Shown here: positions 1-8,009 of the stretch, one piece after another | Position numbering within the stretch: the stretch's first letter is position 1 | How the letters are laid out: every line of letters starts with the position of its first letter | NCBI GenBank assembly: GCA_001816835.1 | Contig: MHDB01000013.1 | Location: forward strand, 25,334-57,433 | Reading direction: 5' to 3' | Source: Candidatus Woykebacteria bacterium RIFCSPLOWO2_01_FULL_43_14 | GTDB taxonomy: Bacteria > Patescibacteriota > Microgenomatia > Woykebacterales > 2-01-FULL-43-14 | DNA: 32,100 nucleotides | Position numbers and translations under genes: made by a program | The notes under the pieces: model-generated | Database searches by the model: none | Told to the model about the DNA's origin: nothing | The model's input: only the letters and a program-made list of their open reading frames with translations

Positions 1-704
1 AATATCCAGGTGATGATATCCCTGTGGTTCGTGGCTCGGCTCTTAAAGCCATTGAAGGTGACGCCAACGCAGTTAAATCTATTGAAGAACTTATGTCCAA
101 GGTTGACGAGTATATCCCAACCCCAGTTCGAGAGCTTGATAAGCCATTCCTCATGCCGGTGGAGGATGTTTTCTCTATTAAAGGGCGCGGAACTGTTGTT
201 ACAGGTAGGATTGGCCGTGGCATCGTCAAAGTTAACGACACAATCGAAATTGTGGGTATTAGGCCTAAAACTTCTCAGACAGTAGTGACCGGAGTAGAAA
301 TGTTCCGGAAACAACTTGACGAGGGTCAGGCTGGGGACAACGTAGGGTTACTTCTTCGGGGTATTGAAAAAGAGGATGTCGAGCGTGGTCAAGTTTTGTC
401 CAAGCCTGGTTCCATTAAGCCTCACACTGAATTTGAAGCAGAGGTTTATGTTTTAACCAAAGAAGAAGGCGGTCGTCACACCCCATTCTTTAAAGGTTAT
501 AGACCCCAGTTCTATCTCCGAACAACTGACGTTACTGGTGAAGTAACTCTTCCAGAGGGAACCGAGATGGTAATGCCAGGGGATAACATTAAAGTTACAA
601 TTAAACTAATTGGTCCTGTTGCCTTAGAAGAAGGTCTTAGGTTTGCTATCCGTGAGGGTGGTCACACTGTAGGAGCAGGGGTAGTTAGTAAAATAATCGC
701 GTAG
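1..704 (+). CDS. tuf: Elongation factor Tu, C-terminal part (5' end outside window)
   Basis: The open frame enters the window already coding (first full codon at base 3) and reads [20 protein letters not shown], the end of the EF-Tu G domain. Domains 2 and 3 follow: the segment [22 protein letters not shown] is the domain 2 signature, and the C-terminus [13 protein letters not shown] is typical. EF-Tu carries aminoacyl-tRNA to the ribosomal A site as a GTP-bound complex. The GTPase motifs (P-loop, NKxD) lie upstream and cannot be checked. Position immediately before rpsJ is the usual str/S10 junction. A 74-base gap containing a repeat element separates it from rpsJ, with no clear terminator, so read-through is likely. 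Confidence 0.98.
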   Translation, partial: YPGDDIPVVRGSALKAIEGDANAVKSIEELMSKVDEYIPTPVRELDKPFLMPVEDVFSIKGRGTVVTGRIGRGIVKVNDTIEIVGIRPKTSQTVVTGVEMFRKQLDEGQAGDNVGLLLRGIEKEDVERGQVLSKPGSIKPHTEFEAEVYVLTKEEGGRHTPFFKGYRPQFYLRTTDVTGEVTLPEGTEMVMPGDNIKVTIKLIGPVALEEGLRFAIREGGHTVGAGVVSKIIA

Positions 705-778
705 GAGTCTGTAGTACGTAGTTTTTAGTTTGTAGTTATTTTCTACAACCTACTAACTACAACCTACTAACTAATTAG
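705..778. repeat. Intergenic GTAGT/CTACAAC repeat element 1 (tuf-rpsJ gap)
   Basis: The gap contains a perfect 14-base tandem duplication (ACAACCTACTAACT at 745-758 and 759-772). Upstream is GTAGTACGTAGTTTTTAGT, whose flank TAGTTTGTAG can pair imperfectly (9 of 10) with CTACAACCTA at 743-752. The same vocabulary of units occurs in the rpsS-rplV and rplE-rpsN gaps. No Shine-Dalgarno is visible before the rpsJ ATG at 779. Confidence 0.7.
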
Positions 779-1087
779 ATGGCTAAAGGTCGAATACGAG
801 TTCGTTTAAAATCATATGACAACAGAGTGCTAGATGATAGCGCCGAGGATATCCTTGACACTGCTATCAGGACTGGCGCCAAAGTGGCTGGGCCGATCCC
901 ACTGCCTACACGGATAGAGCGTTATACAGTAACAACCTCACCTCATGTAGATAAAGACGCCCGTGAGCACTTTGAAATTCGAACTCACAAGCGATTAATA
1001 GATATTATTGAACCAACTCCTAAGACACTTGACGCTCTTATGCACTTAGACCTTCCTGCTGGTGTCGACATTGAAATAAAAATGTAG
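779..1087 (+). CDS. rpsJ: Small ribosomal subunit protein uS10
   Basis: 102 residues, the normal length for S10. The start [22 protein letters not shown], the loop [14 protein letters not shown] and the end [24 protein letters not shown] are all typical. S10 sits in the 30S head; in other bacteria it also forms the NusB-S10 antitermination complex. First ribosomal protein gene of the S10 operon here, directly downstream of tuf. The ATG at 779 follows a repeat-filled gap and has no obvious ribosome binding site. Confidence 0.98.
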   Translation: MAKGRIRVRLKSYDNRVLDDSAEDILDTAIRTGAKVAGPIPLPTRIERYTVTTSPHVDKDAREHFEIRTHKRLIDIIEPTPKTLDALMHLDLPAGVDIEIKM

Positions 1088-1114
1088 TTAAGTTTTTCTG
1101 GTGTATGTAGGGAT

Positions 1115-1138
1115 AAAAGAGCCTAAACGGCTTTTTTT
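1115..1138 (+). terminator. Short hairpin with T-run before rplC (attenuator-like)
   Basis: AGCC (1120-1123), loop TAAAC, GGCT (1129-1132) followed by an unbroken run of T to 1138. The A-rich bases just upstream (AAAAG) could extend the stem against the T-run. A four-pair GC core is weak for a terminator, but its place between rpsJ and rplC suggests partial termination or attenuation inside the operon. Confidence 0.4.
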
Positions 1139-1148
1139 GTTGAAGAGT

Positions 1149-1928
1149 ATGAAATTAAGGCAAATTATGGGTGAAAAGTTAAATATGTCCCAAATGCCTG
1201 ATAGGCATGGAAGGGTCAGCGCAACTACCATACTAAGAGTATCTCCCAATGTTGTGGTAAAACTAAATGCTAAAAAGGCTTTAGTTGCTTTTGGTTACAG
1301 AAAGAAACTAGCTAACGCAATCAAGGGTATTGTTAAAGGTCTGAAAGACGTATCCCCAAGGGTTTTGAAAGAGCTTGAATTGGGTAACGAGGAAGTAAAA
1401 AAGGGCGAGCAGGTAAAAGTAGGCGACGTGTTCCGTAAAGGGGATTTGGTTGATATAACTGGTATTTCAAAAGGTAAAGGATTTGCCGGTGGTGTGAAAA
1501 GACATGGTTTCGCTGGTGGTCCTAAGACGCATGGTCAGTCCGATCGGCACCGTGCTCCTGGGTCTATTGGTTCTGGTACAACCCCAGGAAGGGTTTTAAA
1601 AGGTCTACGTATGGCTGGACACATGGGTGTTGATCAGGTGACCATACAGGGCCTTGAGATATTGGATATCGATGAGGAAAATAATCTGGTGACTATTAGA
1701 GGAGCTGTCCCTGGATCAAGAACAGGGGTGGTTACACTCACCCGCTCGATTAAGAAGAAAAAAGCTTATCACGAACCGGAAATTCCTGCACTACCCCAAC
1801 TTCCCAAGGAAGAGCCTAGCGTTTCAGATGAGAACGTAGAAAGTCCTGCTTCACAACCAGTAGCTGAAAGTAAAGAAGTCGTTCCTGTTGAGGCCGCCAA
1901 AGAAAACGGTGAGGACACAAATGGCTAA
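1149..1928 (+). CDS. rplC: Large ribosomal subunit protein uL3 with C-terminal extension
   Basis: The frame is open from a GTG at 1101, but similarity to L3 begins at LRQIMGEKLNMSQMPD, which matches the family start (LLGKKIGMTQ). I therefore place the start at the ATG at 1149; the upstream GTG lies ahead of a terminator-like hairpin. The L3 core is clear, including the GGVKRHGFAGGPKTHGQSD segment that reaches towards the peptidyl transferase centre, and HRAPGSIG. After about residue 210 there is a tail of roughly 50 residues rich in Pro, Glu, Ser and Val that standard L3 lacks. It overlaps rplD by 8 bases, suggesting translational coupling. Confidence 0.95.
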   Translation: MKLRQIMGEKLNMSQMPDRHGRVSATTILRVSPNVVVKLNAKKALVAFGYRKKLANAIKGIVKGLKDVSPRVLKELELGNEEVKKGEQVKVGDVFRKGDLVDITGISKGKGFAGGVKRHGFAGGPKTHGQSDRHRAPGSIGSGTTPGRVLKGLRMAGHMGVDQVTIQGLEILDIDEENNLVTIRGAVPGSRTGVVTLTRSIKKKKAYHEPEIPALPQLPKEEPSVSDENVESPASQPVAESKEVVPVEAAKENGEDTNG

Positions 1929-2592
1929 ATTAGAAACGACTACAACACCTGAAACAAAGGTAAATATTGCTGTGTTTGGTAAAAATGGCTCCGCTGCTCC
2001 AGTAGTGATTGAGAAGGAATTGCTTGTTTCCAAGGTAAAGCCTGGTATGATTGCTCAGGTTGTTCGGGTAATGCTTTCAAACGAACACCAAGGAACTGTT
2101 GCTGTTAAAGACCGTTCAGAAGTTTCAGGTGGGGGGCGAAAGCCTTGGAAGCAAAAAGGAACAGGTAGGGCTAGACAAGGCTCGATTAGGTCCCCTCAAT
2201 GGGTGGGTGGCGGTGTAGTCCATGGCCCTCAGAATGATAAGAGAAAGTTAACTTTACCTAAAAGTTGGAGTAAGAAAGCCTTAGTTGAGCTCTTAAAGCA
2301 GGTGATAATCGAGGAAGCCTTGGTCTTAATAGAGGATTTTAATCTTGAAAAACCAAAGACTGCGGAGCTTGTGTCTGCTTTGTCTAGCATAAAAACTAAG
2401 GGTAAAACCCTTTTTATTTTGGACAAACTAGATAAAGTGACTTTTTTGTCAGCCCGTAATATCCCAAATCTTACACTTATAACTTGGGAAGGCATGAACA
2501 CTCTTAGTTTACTAAGGGCAGATACAATAGTCACCAAGGTTAGTAGTTTTGAAAAGCTTAAAAAGATTTTGGAAGATAACAATGGAAAGTAG
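1921..2592 (+). CDS. rplD: Large ribosomal subunit protein uL4
   Basis: 223 residues from the ATG at 1921; the frame extends further upstream but family similarity supports this start. The L4 signature loop RSEVSGGGRKPWKQKGTGRARQG is present, with RSPQWVGGGVVHGP, which in the ribosome lines the exit tunnel. In Escherichia coli L4 also represses the S10 operon; no equivalent leader site was recognised here. The start overlaps the end of rplC by 8 bases and the stop overlaps rplW by 11, so translation is probably coupled through rplC-rplD-rplW. Confidence 0.97.
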   Translation: MAKLETTTTPETKVNIAVFGKNGSAAPVVIEKELLVSKVKPGMIAQVVRVMLSNEHQGTVAVKDRSEVSGGGRKPWKQKGTGRARQGSIRSPQWVGGGVVHGPQNDKRKLTLPKSWSKKALVELLKQVIIEEALVLIEDFNLEKPKTAELVSALSSIKTKGKTLFILDKLDKVTFLSARNIPNLTLITWEGMNTLSLLRADTIVTKVSSFEKLKKILEDNNGK

Positions 2593-2893
2593 TCAGGTTT
2601 TGGTAAAACCCCTCTTCACTGAAAAAACTCTTAGTTTGTCAGACAAGGGTCGTTATACTTTTGTGGTGGCTTTAAAGGCGAATAAGTATCAGATAAAAAA
2701 AGCCCTTAAGGATATGTTTAACGTGGATGTCAAAGAAGTAAGAACGATGATTGTTAAAGGGGCGCTCAAAAGGGTTGGTAAGAAAAGATTGCTTACAAAA
2801 CAAAGTAACTATAAAAAAGCGATAGTACTACTGAAAAAAGATCAAAAACTTGATCTTTTTGATCAAGAACCTCCCAAAGAGGAAGGAAAATAG
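2582..2893 (+). CDS. rplW: Large ribosomal subunit protein uL23
   Basis: 103 residues from the ATG at 2582, which begins inside the last codons of rplD. The L23 pattern is clear: VLVKPLFTEKTLSL at the N-terminus, then YTFVVALKANKYQIKKALKDMFNVDVKEVRTM. L23 sits at the tunnel exit and is a docking site for SRP and trigger factor. A short charged tail (LDLFDQEPPKEEGK) extends past the usual end. The frame continues upstream to 2549, but that extension has no L23 similarity and lies within rplD. Confidence 0.97.
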   Translation: MESSQVLVKPLFTEKTLSLSDKGRYTFVVALKANKYQIKKALKDMFNVDVKEVRTMIVKGALKRVGKKRLLTKQSNYKKAIVLLKKDQKLDLFDQEPPKEEGK

Positions 2894-2899
2894 CAACAC

Positions 2900-3730
2900 A
2901 TGGCAATTAAGAAAATGGGTGGATCGACGCCTTCGCGAAGATTCATGACAGGACTAAGTAAAAAAGATTTAACTAGCAGCAAGCCTCATAAAGGCTTAAG
3001 TAGGATTCTGCCTAAAACAGGCGGTAGGGACAGTACTGGTCGGATTAGTGTTCGACACCAGGCTGGGAAGCAAAAGAGGTTATATCGTGAAATTGACTTT
3101 CGACGCGATAAGTTTGATGTGCCAGGGGTAGTAAGTACCATTGAATATGACCCAAACCGTTCGACTTCGATCAGCTTGGTCACTTACAAAGATGGTGAAA
3201 AAAGATATATCTTGGCTCCTCAAGGACTTAAGGTAGGAGACAGCGTTCTTTCTGGTGAAAAAGTGGAGGCTAAAGTAGGGAATGCCTCTCCTTTAAAAAA
3301 CCTTCCGATTGGTAGTGTCGTTCACAACATCGAGATGTCACCTCATTCTGGTGGTCAGTTGGCACGATCTGCGGGTACGTATGCGACTTTAATGGCTATA
3401 GAAGATAATTGGGCGCACTTAAAATTGCCCTCAGGCGAAGTCAGAAAAATTCCCCAAAACTGTATGGCTACTTTGGGAGCTCTTAGCAATTCTGATTGGA
3501 AGAACATAGTTATTGGAAAAGCTGGTAGGTCAAGGTATAAAGGTAAAAAGCCAACGGTTCGAGGTGTTGCCATGTCACCGCGTGACCACCCCCACGGTGG
3601 TGGTGAGGGCAGATCGCCTATTGGAATGAAGTCTCCCAAATCTCCATGGGGTAAGTTTACCTTAGGAAAAAGAACTCGTAAAAAAACCAAAGCATCAACG
3701 AGCCTAATTTTGCAAAGAAGGAAACATTAA
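2900..3730 (+). CDS. rplB: Large ribosomal subunit protein uL2
   Basis: 276 residues, normal for L2. Hallmarks are the basic N-terminus, [19 protein letters not shown], the SH3/OB-like core, and the conserved C-terminal loop [15 protein letters not shown], whose histidine region is close to the peptidyl transferase centre. It ends in the expected basic segment [16 protein letters not shown]. It lies 6 bases after rplW, with purine-rich GAGGAAGG upstream acting as the likely ribosome binding site. Confidence 0.98.
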   Translation: MAIKKMGGSTPSRRFMTGLSKKDLTSSKPHKGLSRILPKTGGRDSTGRISVRHQAGKQKRLYREIDFRRDKFDVPGVVSTIEYDPNRSTSISLVTYKDGEKRYILAPQGLKVGDSVLSGEKVEAKVGNASPLKNLPIGSVVHNIEMSPHSGGQLARSAGTYATLMAIEDNWAHLKLPSGEVRKIPQNCMATLGALSNSDWKNIVIGKAGRSRYKGKKPTVRGVAMSPRDHPHGGGEGRSPIGMKSPKSPWGKFTLGKRTRKKTKASTSLILQRRKH

Positions 3731-3732
3731 TT

Positions 3733-4017
3733 ATGTCAAGATCAACTAAAAAAGGACCCTATATAGACGCTAAACTATCAAAGAAGATAGAAAAATTAAA
3801 CCAACTGGGTAAGAAAGAACCCATCAAGACTTGGGCTAGAGATAGTCAGATATCGCCTGAGATGGTTGGCCATACGATCTCAGTCCACAATGGAAGGATT
3901 TTTATCCCAGTTTTTGTTGTCGAACAGATGGTCGGACATCGATTAGGTGAATTTTCCCTAACACGCACCTTTCGTACTCATGGAAGAGTGGTGGAGAGGA
4001 CAACTTCACCAACATAG
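3733..4017 (+). CDS. rpsS: Small ribosomal subunit protein uS19
   Basis: 94 residues, typical for S19, with the family start [15 protein letters not shown] and the core [21 protein letters not shown] followed by [19 protein letters not shown]19 binds 16S rRNA in the 30S head together with S13. The start is 2 bases after the rplB stop, and AAGGAAA near the end of rplB serves as ribosome binding site. An 83-base repeat-containing gap follows. Confidence 0.98.
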   Translation: MSRSTKKGPYIDAKLSKKIEKLNQLGKKEPIKTWARDSQISPEMVGHTISVHNGRIFIPVFVVEQMVGHRLGEFSLTRTFRTHGRVVERTTSPT

Positions 4018-4100
4018 GATAAGTACGTAGTACATAGTACGTAGTTGGTAGTAGGTAGAAAATTTCTACGTACTACGTACTAAAAACTACCAACTAAATT
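4018..4100. repeat. Intergenic GTAGT repeat element 2 (rpsS-rplV gap), nested inverted repeats
   Basis: AGTACGTAGT occurs twice (4022-4031, 4036-4045) and its exact reverse complement ACTACGTACT lies at 4072-4081. TAGTTGGTAGT (4042-4052) pairs perfectly over 11 bases with ACTACCAACTA (4086-4096), and GTAGAAA pairs with TTTCTAC in the centre (4055-4069). Alternative hairpins are therefore possible. The 3' arm ends 4 bases before the rplV ATG, where no Shine-Dalgarno is seen. Confidence 0.75.
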
Positions 4101-4430
4101 ATGGAAATAGTAAGCAGTAACAAATACATAAGAATATCTCCACGGAAGGTAAGATTACTCTCAAAAAAGCTGGAAAATCTTCCTGTGGGAGTGGCTGTCA
4201 CTACTCTGAGGTTTATGCCTCAGAAAGCGGCAATACCTCTCATTAAGGTCATAAAAGCTGCGACTAGCGATGCTGAGCACAACTTCAAGCGAGATAGCCA
4301 GAAATTGGTGATCAAAAAGATTGAGGTGAACGAAGGACCGACCCTAAAGAGGAGTATTCCTCGAAGCCGAGGTATGTCCCACCCCATTCTGAAGCGAACT
4401 ACGCATATAAAAGTAACTCTAACTGATTAG
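4101..4430 (+). CDS. rplV: Large ribosomal subunit protein uL22
   Basis: 109 residues, usual size. Recognised by YIRISPRKVRLLSKKLENLPVG near the N-terminus and by the beta-hairpin that lines the exit tunnel, followed by the C-terminal segment GPTLKRSIPRSRGMSHPILKRTTHIKVTL. L22 contacts all 23S rRNA domains. The ATG at 4101 has no evident Shine-Dalgarno and follows the repeat element directly. A 73-base gap leads to rpsC. Confidence 0.97.
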   Translation: MEIVSSNKYIRISPRKVRLLSKKLENLPVGVAVTTLRFMPQKAAIPLIKVIKAATSDAEHNFKRDSQKLVIKKIEVNEGPTLKRSIPRSRGMSHPILKRTTHIKVTLTD

Positions 4431-4503
4431 ACTCTAAGATCAGTTTGTGGTAGAATTCAGCTTCTCGGTTGGTTAGCTAAGAACTATTTGGAGGTTTATT
4501 AAA

Positions 4504-5136
4504 GTGGGTCAGAAAGTTAATCCCAACGCATATAGACTAAGCCTAAAGAAGAATTGGCTGTCGCGTTGGTTTGCGGATGGTAAAAGATATAGAGACTACT
4601 TGTTAGCGGATTTGAAAATCCGAGAGGCAGTTATGTCCAAATTAGTGCCCGCGGGTGTAGCTGAAGTGACTATAGAGAGAAGTGGTAACCAGACCACTGT
4701 CAATGTCAGTGTTTCTCGACCGGGAATGGTCATTGGAAGAGCTGGGACTGGTGTTGAGGAACTCAAGAAGTTTTTGGCAGTATTAAGTGGTGGTCCTGTA
4801 AAACTGGAAGTTAAAGACATCAAGAACCCTGACGTGAACGCTTATCTGGTCGCTAAAAACGTTGCAACTCAGATCGAAAGACGCTACCCACCAAAAAGGG
4901 CGATAAACCAAGCGGTTGATCGTGCAATGCGCGCTGGGGCTAAAGGTGTCAAAATTTTGATCAGCGGTCGTATTGGCGGGGCTGAAATTGCTCGAAGGGA
5001 AAAGGCGGTTTCTGGTACAATACCTCTCTCCTCATTGAGAGCGGACATTGATTATGCTTCAGTAGCAGCTAAGACTCCCACTGCCGGAGTGCTCGGAGTG
5101 AAGGTTTGGGTATACAAAGGAGAGGAAATAACCTAA
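4504..5136 (+). CDS. rpsC: Small ribosomal subunit protein uS3
   Basis: 210 residues with a GTG start, chosen because GQKVNPNAYRL is the normal S3 N-terminus and a clear GGAGG (4490-4494) lies 9 bases upstream. The KH domain is visible around VIGRAGTGVEELKKFL, the C-terminal domain around GAKGVKILISGRIGGAEIARREK, and the end has GVKVWVYKGE. S3 forms part of the mRNA entry channel. It lacks the long C-terminal tail of some bacteria. It is 24 bases from rplP. Confidence 0.98.
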   Translation: MGQKVNPNAYRLSLKKNWLSRWFADGKRYRDYLLADLKIREAVMSKLVPAGVAEVTIERSGNQTTVNVSVSRPGMVIGRAGTGVEELKKFLAVLSGGPVKLEVKDIKNPDVNAYLVAKNVATQIERRYPPKRAINQAVDRAMRAGAKGVKILISGRIGGAEIARREKAVSGTIPLSSLRADIDYASVAAKTPTAGVLGVKVWVYKGEEIT

Positions 5137-5160
5137 GTGTATTGGGTTGATGGATAGCTT

Positions 5161-5574
5161 ATGTTACAGCCGAAACGAGTTAAATATCGAAGACAATTTA
5201 GGGGTTCTTGGAAAGGTGTTGCTACTCGGGGGAATGCGCTGGAGTTTGGTGAATTTGGGTTGAAATCCATGACTCGTGGTTGGGTAAGCGCTCGAGAAAT
5301 AGAATCCGCTAGACGAGCAATGACTCACTATACAAAAAGAGGTGGTCGAATCTGGATTCGGGTTTTCCCAGATAAGCCAATTACTAAGAAACCACCAGAA
5401 ACCCGCATGGGAAGCGGAAAAGGCGGCGTAGACCATTACGTTACTGTAGTCAAACCGGGAACAGTCATTTTTGAGATGGGTGGGGTAAGTAAGGATATAG
5501 CCACTGAGGCAATGAGACTCGCCGCTATGAAACTAAGTGTCGATGTAAAATTTATTACTGAGGATGATATCTAA
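5161..5574 (+). CDS. rplP: Large ribosomal subunit protein uL16
   Basis: 137 residues, standard length. The N-terminus [18 protein letters not shown], the central [27 protein letters not shown] (written in part) and the end [16 protein letters not shown] are typical of L16. It binds near the A site of the 50S subunit. The stop codon is followed immediately by the rpmC ATG, with zero spacing. Confidence 0.98.
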   Translation: MLQPKRVKYRRQFRGSWKGVATRGNALEFGEFGLKSMTRGWVSAREIESARRAMTHYTKRGGRIWIRVFPDKPITKKPPETRMGSGKGGVDHYVTVVKPGTVIFEMGGVSKDIATEAMRLAAMKLSVDVKFITEDDI

Positions 5575-5772
5575 ATGTTGAAAGCAAAAGACCTAACTAG
5601 CAAAAACGTGCCAGAGCTTCTTAAATCGTTAGCTGACTTTCAACTGGAGATATTCAAAATGAAGTCAGATTTGACCAAGCAAAAAGTCAAAAATGTTAGG
5701 GCTATTAAGAACAAAAGAATAGAGTTGGCACGTATAAAAACAATCCTGCGACAAAAGGAAGTAAAAATCTAA
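5575..5772 (+). CDS. rpmC: Large ribosomal subunit protein uL29
   Basis: 65 residues forming the usual two-helix protein: LLKSLADFQLEIFKMKSDL, then VKNVRAIKNKRIELARIKTIL, which matches the L29 signature (N-x-R-x-I-[KR]-x-x-[IR]-A-R-x-x-T). L29 sits at the tunnel exit beside L23. It begins immediately after rplP and its TAA overlaps the rpsQ ATG by one base. Confidence 0.97.
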   Translation: MLKAKDLTSKNVPELLKSLADFQLEIFKMKSDLTKQKVKNVRAIKNKRIELARIKTILRQKEVKI

Positions 5773-6002
5773 TGAAAGAATTCGTTGGTGAGGTTGTAAG
5801 TAATAAAAGTGAAAAAACAGCCCTGGTTAGGGTAGATTGGGTGGCTGTCCACCCAGTTTATAAAAAAAGAGTCCGCAGGAGTCAAAAGATAAAAGCTCAT
5901 GACACTCTTGGGGTAAACATTGGTGATCGGGTAAAAATAATTGAAACACGGCCCATTTCAAAGGACAAGCACTTCCTGATTAAAGAGGTTTTGAAGAAAT
6001 AA
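5772..6002 (+). CDS. rpsQ: Small ribosomal subunit protein uS17
   Basis: 76 residues, an OB-fold protein with the family pattern [38 protein letters not shown] and [18 protein letters not shown]. It binds 16S rRNA in the 5' domain and helps early 30S assembly. The TAATG overlap with rpmC implies coupled translation, and one base separates it from rplN. Confidence 0.97.
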   Translation: MKEFVGEVVSNKSEKTALVRVDWVAVHPVYKKRVRRSQKIKAHDTLGVNIGDRVKIIETRPISKDKHFLIKEVLKK

Positions 6003-6003
6003 T

Positions 6004-6372
6004 ATGGTTCGAGAACAATCGAGGTTAAAATCAGCCGATAACAGCGGGGCGAAAGAGTTGTATGTCATAGACATCCCCGCCAGAAGCGTTCAAAAAGTCG
6101 CCCGTCTTGGGGAGGTAATTACTTGTGTTGTAAAAGGTGCTGACCCCCAAGGTGCTGTCAAAGATGGCGAGATAGTCAAGGCCGTAATTGTGCGTACTAA
6201 AAAGGAAAAAAGACGCTCAGACGGTTCCTATATTAGATTTGACCAAAATGCAGCGGTTATTATTGGTGGGGACGGTGTACCAAGAGGGACTCGAATTTTT
6301 GGCCCTATTGCACGTGAGGTTCGGGACAAGGGTTTTTTAAAAATAGTTTCTTTAGCTCCGGAGATTGTCTAA
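6004..6372 (+). CDS. rplN: Large ribosomal subunit protein uL14
   Basis: 122 residues, exactly the usual L14 length, with [19 protein letters not shown], the [23 protein letters not shown] region and the end [14 protein letters not shown]14 forms an intersubunit bridge and is the docking site of the silencing factor RsfS. One base separates it from rpsQ. An 83-base gap containing a micro-ORF follows. Confidence 0.98.
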   Translation: MVREQSRLKSADNSGAKELYVIDIPARSVQKVARLGEVITCVVKGADPQGAVKDGEIVKAVIVRTKKEKRRSDGSYIRFDQNAAVIIGGDGVPRGTRIFGPIAREVRDKGFLKIVSLAPEIV

Positions 6373-6375
6373 TAT

Positions 6376-6459
6376 ATGAACCATGAAATTTTCAATTTCA
6401 GAACCCTGTTTCGCTTTATCTTTATGTATAGAAATAATATTAAGGAAATCTTGAAATGA
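6376..6459 (+). CDS. Micro-ORF upstream of rplX (27 residues)
   Basis: An ATG at 6376 opens 27 codons (MNHEIFNFRTLFRF at the start) that end in a TGA overlapping the rplX ATG as ATGA, the arrangement used for coupled re-initiation. A second micro-ORF before rpsD begins with the same first 12 bases after a T (TATGAACCATGA) and also reads MNH(E/D)...RT(L/I)F. The ribosome binding site for this copy is weak (GGAG about 13 bases upstream). It may be a small peptide, a coupling device or a chance ORF in a repeated spacer. Confidence 0.35.
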   Translation: MNHEIFNFRTLFRFIFMYRNNIKEILK

Positions 6460-6758
6460 AATTAAGAATTGGAGACAACGTAAAAGTTAATACAGGTTCG
6501 AATAAGGGTAAAACAGGTAAAATACAAAAGGTGGTCGAAGACAAGAGAAAGGTAGTTGTCGAAGGCATTAATGTGTATAAAAAACATACCCGCAAGAACA
6601 TGGGTGGTGGTATTGTCGAAAAAACATTTCCCTTGGACGTTTCAAAAGTCAGCCTTGTTTGTCCAAAATGTAACCAGACTGCTCGAATTGGGTTGACAAT
6701 AGGTAGCGATGGTAAGAAAATAAGGACTTGCAGAAAATGTAAGCAACCGTTGAACTAA
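6456..6758 (+). CDS. rplX: Large ribosomal subunit protein uL24
   Basis: 100 residues. The KOW motif region KLRIGDNVKVNTGSNKGKTGKI is at the N-terminus, followed by VEGINVYKKHTRKNMGGG. The C-terminal part carries a CxxC...CxxC zinc-ribbon-like pair (Cys69, Cys72, Cys92, Cys95), as in many bacterial L24 proteins. L24 starts 50S assembly. The ribosome binding site is AAGGAAA upstream, and the ATG overlaps the stop of the micro-ORF. Confidence 0.97.
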   Translation: MKLRIGDNVKVNTGSNKGKTGKIQKVVEDKRKVVVEGINVYKKHTRKNMGGGIVEKTFPLDVSKVSLVCPKCNQTARIGLTIGSDGKKIRTCRKCKQPLN

Positions 6759-6769
6759 GGTAAGTTAAG

Positions 6770-7321
6770 ATGGATTATTTAGATTTGTACAAAAAGGAAA
6801 TAGTACCAGCCTTCAAAAAGGAATTTGGGTTTACCAATGATTTGGCCGTTCCCAGACTTGAGAAAATTGTGCTTAACATTGGGACAGGGGACAGCCTTAG
6901 TAACGATAAGGAAAAAGAGACTCTTTTGGCGGAACTTTCTGCAATCTCAGGTCAGAAACCGTCTATTAGAAGGGCTAAGAAGGCTATAGCTGGTTTTAAG
7001 ATCAGACAAGGCGACCCTGTGGGTGTAAAAGCGACTTTAAGGGGTAAAAGAATGTACGATTTCTTACATAAGCTTGTGAGCATTGTGTTGCCTAGAGTTA
7101 GAGACTTTCGAGGTTTGGATTATAAAAGTATAGATAAGTTAGGCGGCTTTAGTCTTGGTTTTAGAGAGCACATTGTTTTTCCGGAAATAGATGTGGCTAA
7201 AATCGGGAAATATCGTGGTTTGCAAGTCACTGTCGCGACTACTAGCAAAGACCCAAAACAAACTAAAAGACTACTTGAATTATTCGGAGTTCCTTTTAAG
7301 AAGGAGGAAACAAAAGGATAG
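6770..7321 (+). CDS. rplE: Large ribosomal subunit protein uL5
   Basis: 183 residues, slightly over the usual 179. Family features are VPRLEKIVLNIGTGD, the GQKPSIRRAKKAIAGFKIRQG segment (in part) and VRDFRGLDYKSIDKLGGFSLG. L5 binds 5S rRNA and contacts P-site tRNA and S13. It starts 11 bases after rplX, with TAAGG upstream. A 107-base repeat-containing gap follows. Confidence 0.98.
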   Translation: MDYLDLYKKEIVPAFKKEFGFTNDLAVPRLEKIVLNIGTGDSLSNDKEKETLLAELSAISGQKPSIRRAKKAIAGFKIRQGDPVGVKATLRGKRMYDFLHKLVSIVLPRVRDFRGLDYKSIDKLGGFSLGFREHIVFPEIDVAKIGKYRGLQVTVATTSKDPKQTKRLLELFGVPFKKEETKG

Positions 7322-7428
7322 GTTGTAGGCCTTCGGCTCTGAGGCTCAGGCTCGAAGAGTTTTAGGTGGTAGGTTGTAGGAGAACTAGCTACAACCTAAA
7401 ACCCACAAACTATAACCTCAAGTGATAT
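7322..7428. repeat. Intergenic repeat element 3 (rplE-rpsN gap)
   Basis: TAGGTTGTAG (7370-7379) and its exact reverse complement CTACAACCTA (7389-7398) form a 10-base-pair stem with a 9-base loop. The 5' part holds a second potential hairpin, CTTCG (7331-7335) with CGAAG (7353-7357), enclosing CTGAG/CTCAG. The CTACAACCTA unit is also in element 1. No Shine-Dalgarno is evident before the rpsN ATG at 7429. Confidence 0.7.
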
Positions 7429-7614
7429 ATGGCTAAGAAATCATTAATTGTAAAAGCAAACAGAGAACCAAAATTTGCCGTAAGAGGTTATAATCGTTGT
7501 CATAGGTGTGGGCGCCCTCGGGCTTACATTCGTAGATTTGGGGTTTGTCGATTGTGCTTTAGACAACTAGCCGTAAGAGGAGAACTTCCAGGAGTTACTA
7601 AGTCTTCTAGGTAA
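7429..7614 (+). CDS. rpsN: Small ribosomal subunit protein uS14, zinc-binding (type Z)
   Basis: 61 residues, the short zinc form of S14. The four zinc ligands are Cys24, Cys27, Cys40 and Cys43 in [28 protein letters not shown] (part shown by position). It binds 16S rRNA in the 30S head. It follows repeat element 3 and lies 4 bases before rpsH. Confidence 0.98.
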   Translation: MAKKSLIVKANREPKFAVRGYNRCHRCGRPRAYIRRFGVCRLCFRQLAVRGELPGVTKSSR

Positions 7615-7618
7615 AAGT

Positions 7619-8008
7619 ATGGATACATTATCTGATCTACTAATAAGAATAAAAAACGGTTACATGGCCAGAAAGAAAATGGTTCTGATTCCGCACTCAA
7701 AAATGAATGAAGCAATTACAGTAGTGCTAGAGAAGAATAATTACATTGAGAAATATCAGGTCAAAACTACTGAAAAAGGTTTTAAAGACTTAGAGATAAT
7801 GCTTAAGTATGACGGTAGTGAGCCTGTCCTTACGGACATTAAGAGAGTCTCTAAACCTGGTCTTAGGATTTACTCAAGAACCAATAAACTTCCTAGGGTC
7901 TTAAGTGGTTTGGGAATAGCTATTGTGTCTACTTCGCAGGGTCTTATGACGGATAAGGAAGCTAGAAAAAAAGGTGTTGGAGGCGAGCTAATAGCTCGGG
8001 TTTGGTAA
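7619..8008 (+). CDS. rpsH: Small ribosomal subunit protein uS8
   Basis: 129 residues, close to the usual 130-132. The N-terminal DTLSDLLIRIKNGYMARKKMV, the GLRIYSRTNKLPRVLSGLGI segment and the end GLMTDKEARKKGVGGELIARVW are diagnostic. S8 is a primary 16S rRNA binder; in Escherichia coli it represses the spc operon through an rplE-region site, which I did not find here. It ends one base before the rplF GTG. Confidence 0.98.
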   Translation: MDTLSDLLIRIKNGYMARKKMVLIPHSKMNEAITVVLEKNNYIEKYQVKTTEKGFKDLEIMLKYDGSEPVLTDIKRVSKPGLRIYSRTNKLPRVLSGLGIAIVSTSQGLMTDKEARKKGVGGELIARVW

Positions 8009-8009
8009 A

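Noticed and set aside
705-778. CRISPR-like tandem repeat after tuf
   Set aside because: Only two adjacent 14-base copies with no spacers and no cas genes; it is an intergenic repeat element.
1101-1148. GTG start giving rplC 16 extra residues
   Set aside because: The extension has no L3 similarity and contains a terminator-like hairpin; the ATG at 1149 matches the family N-terminus.
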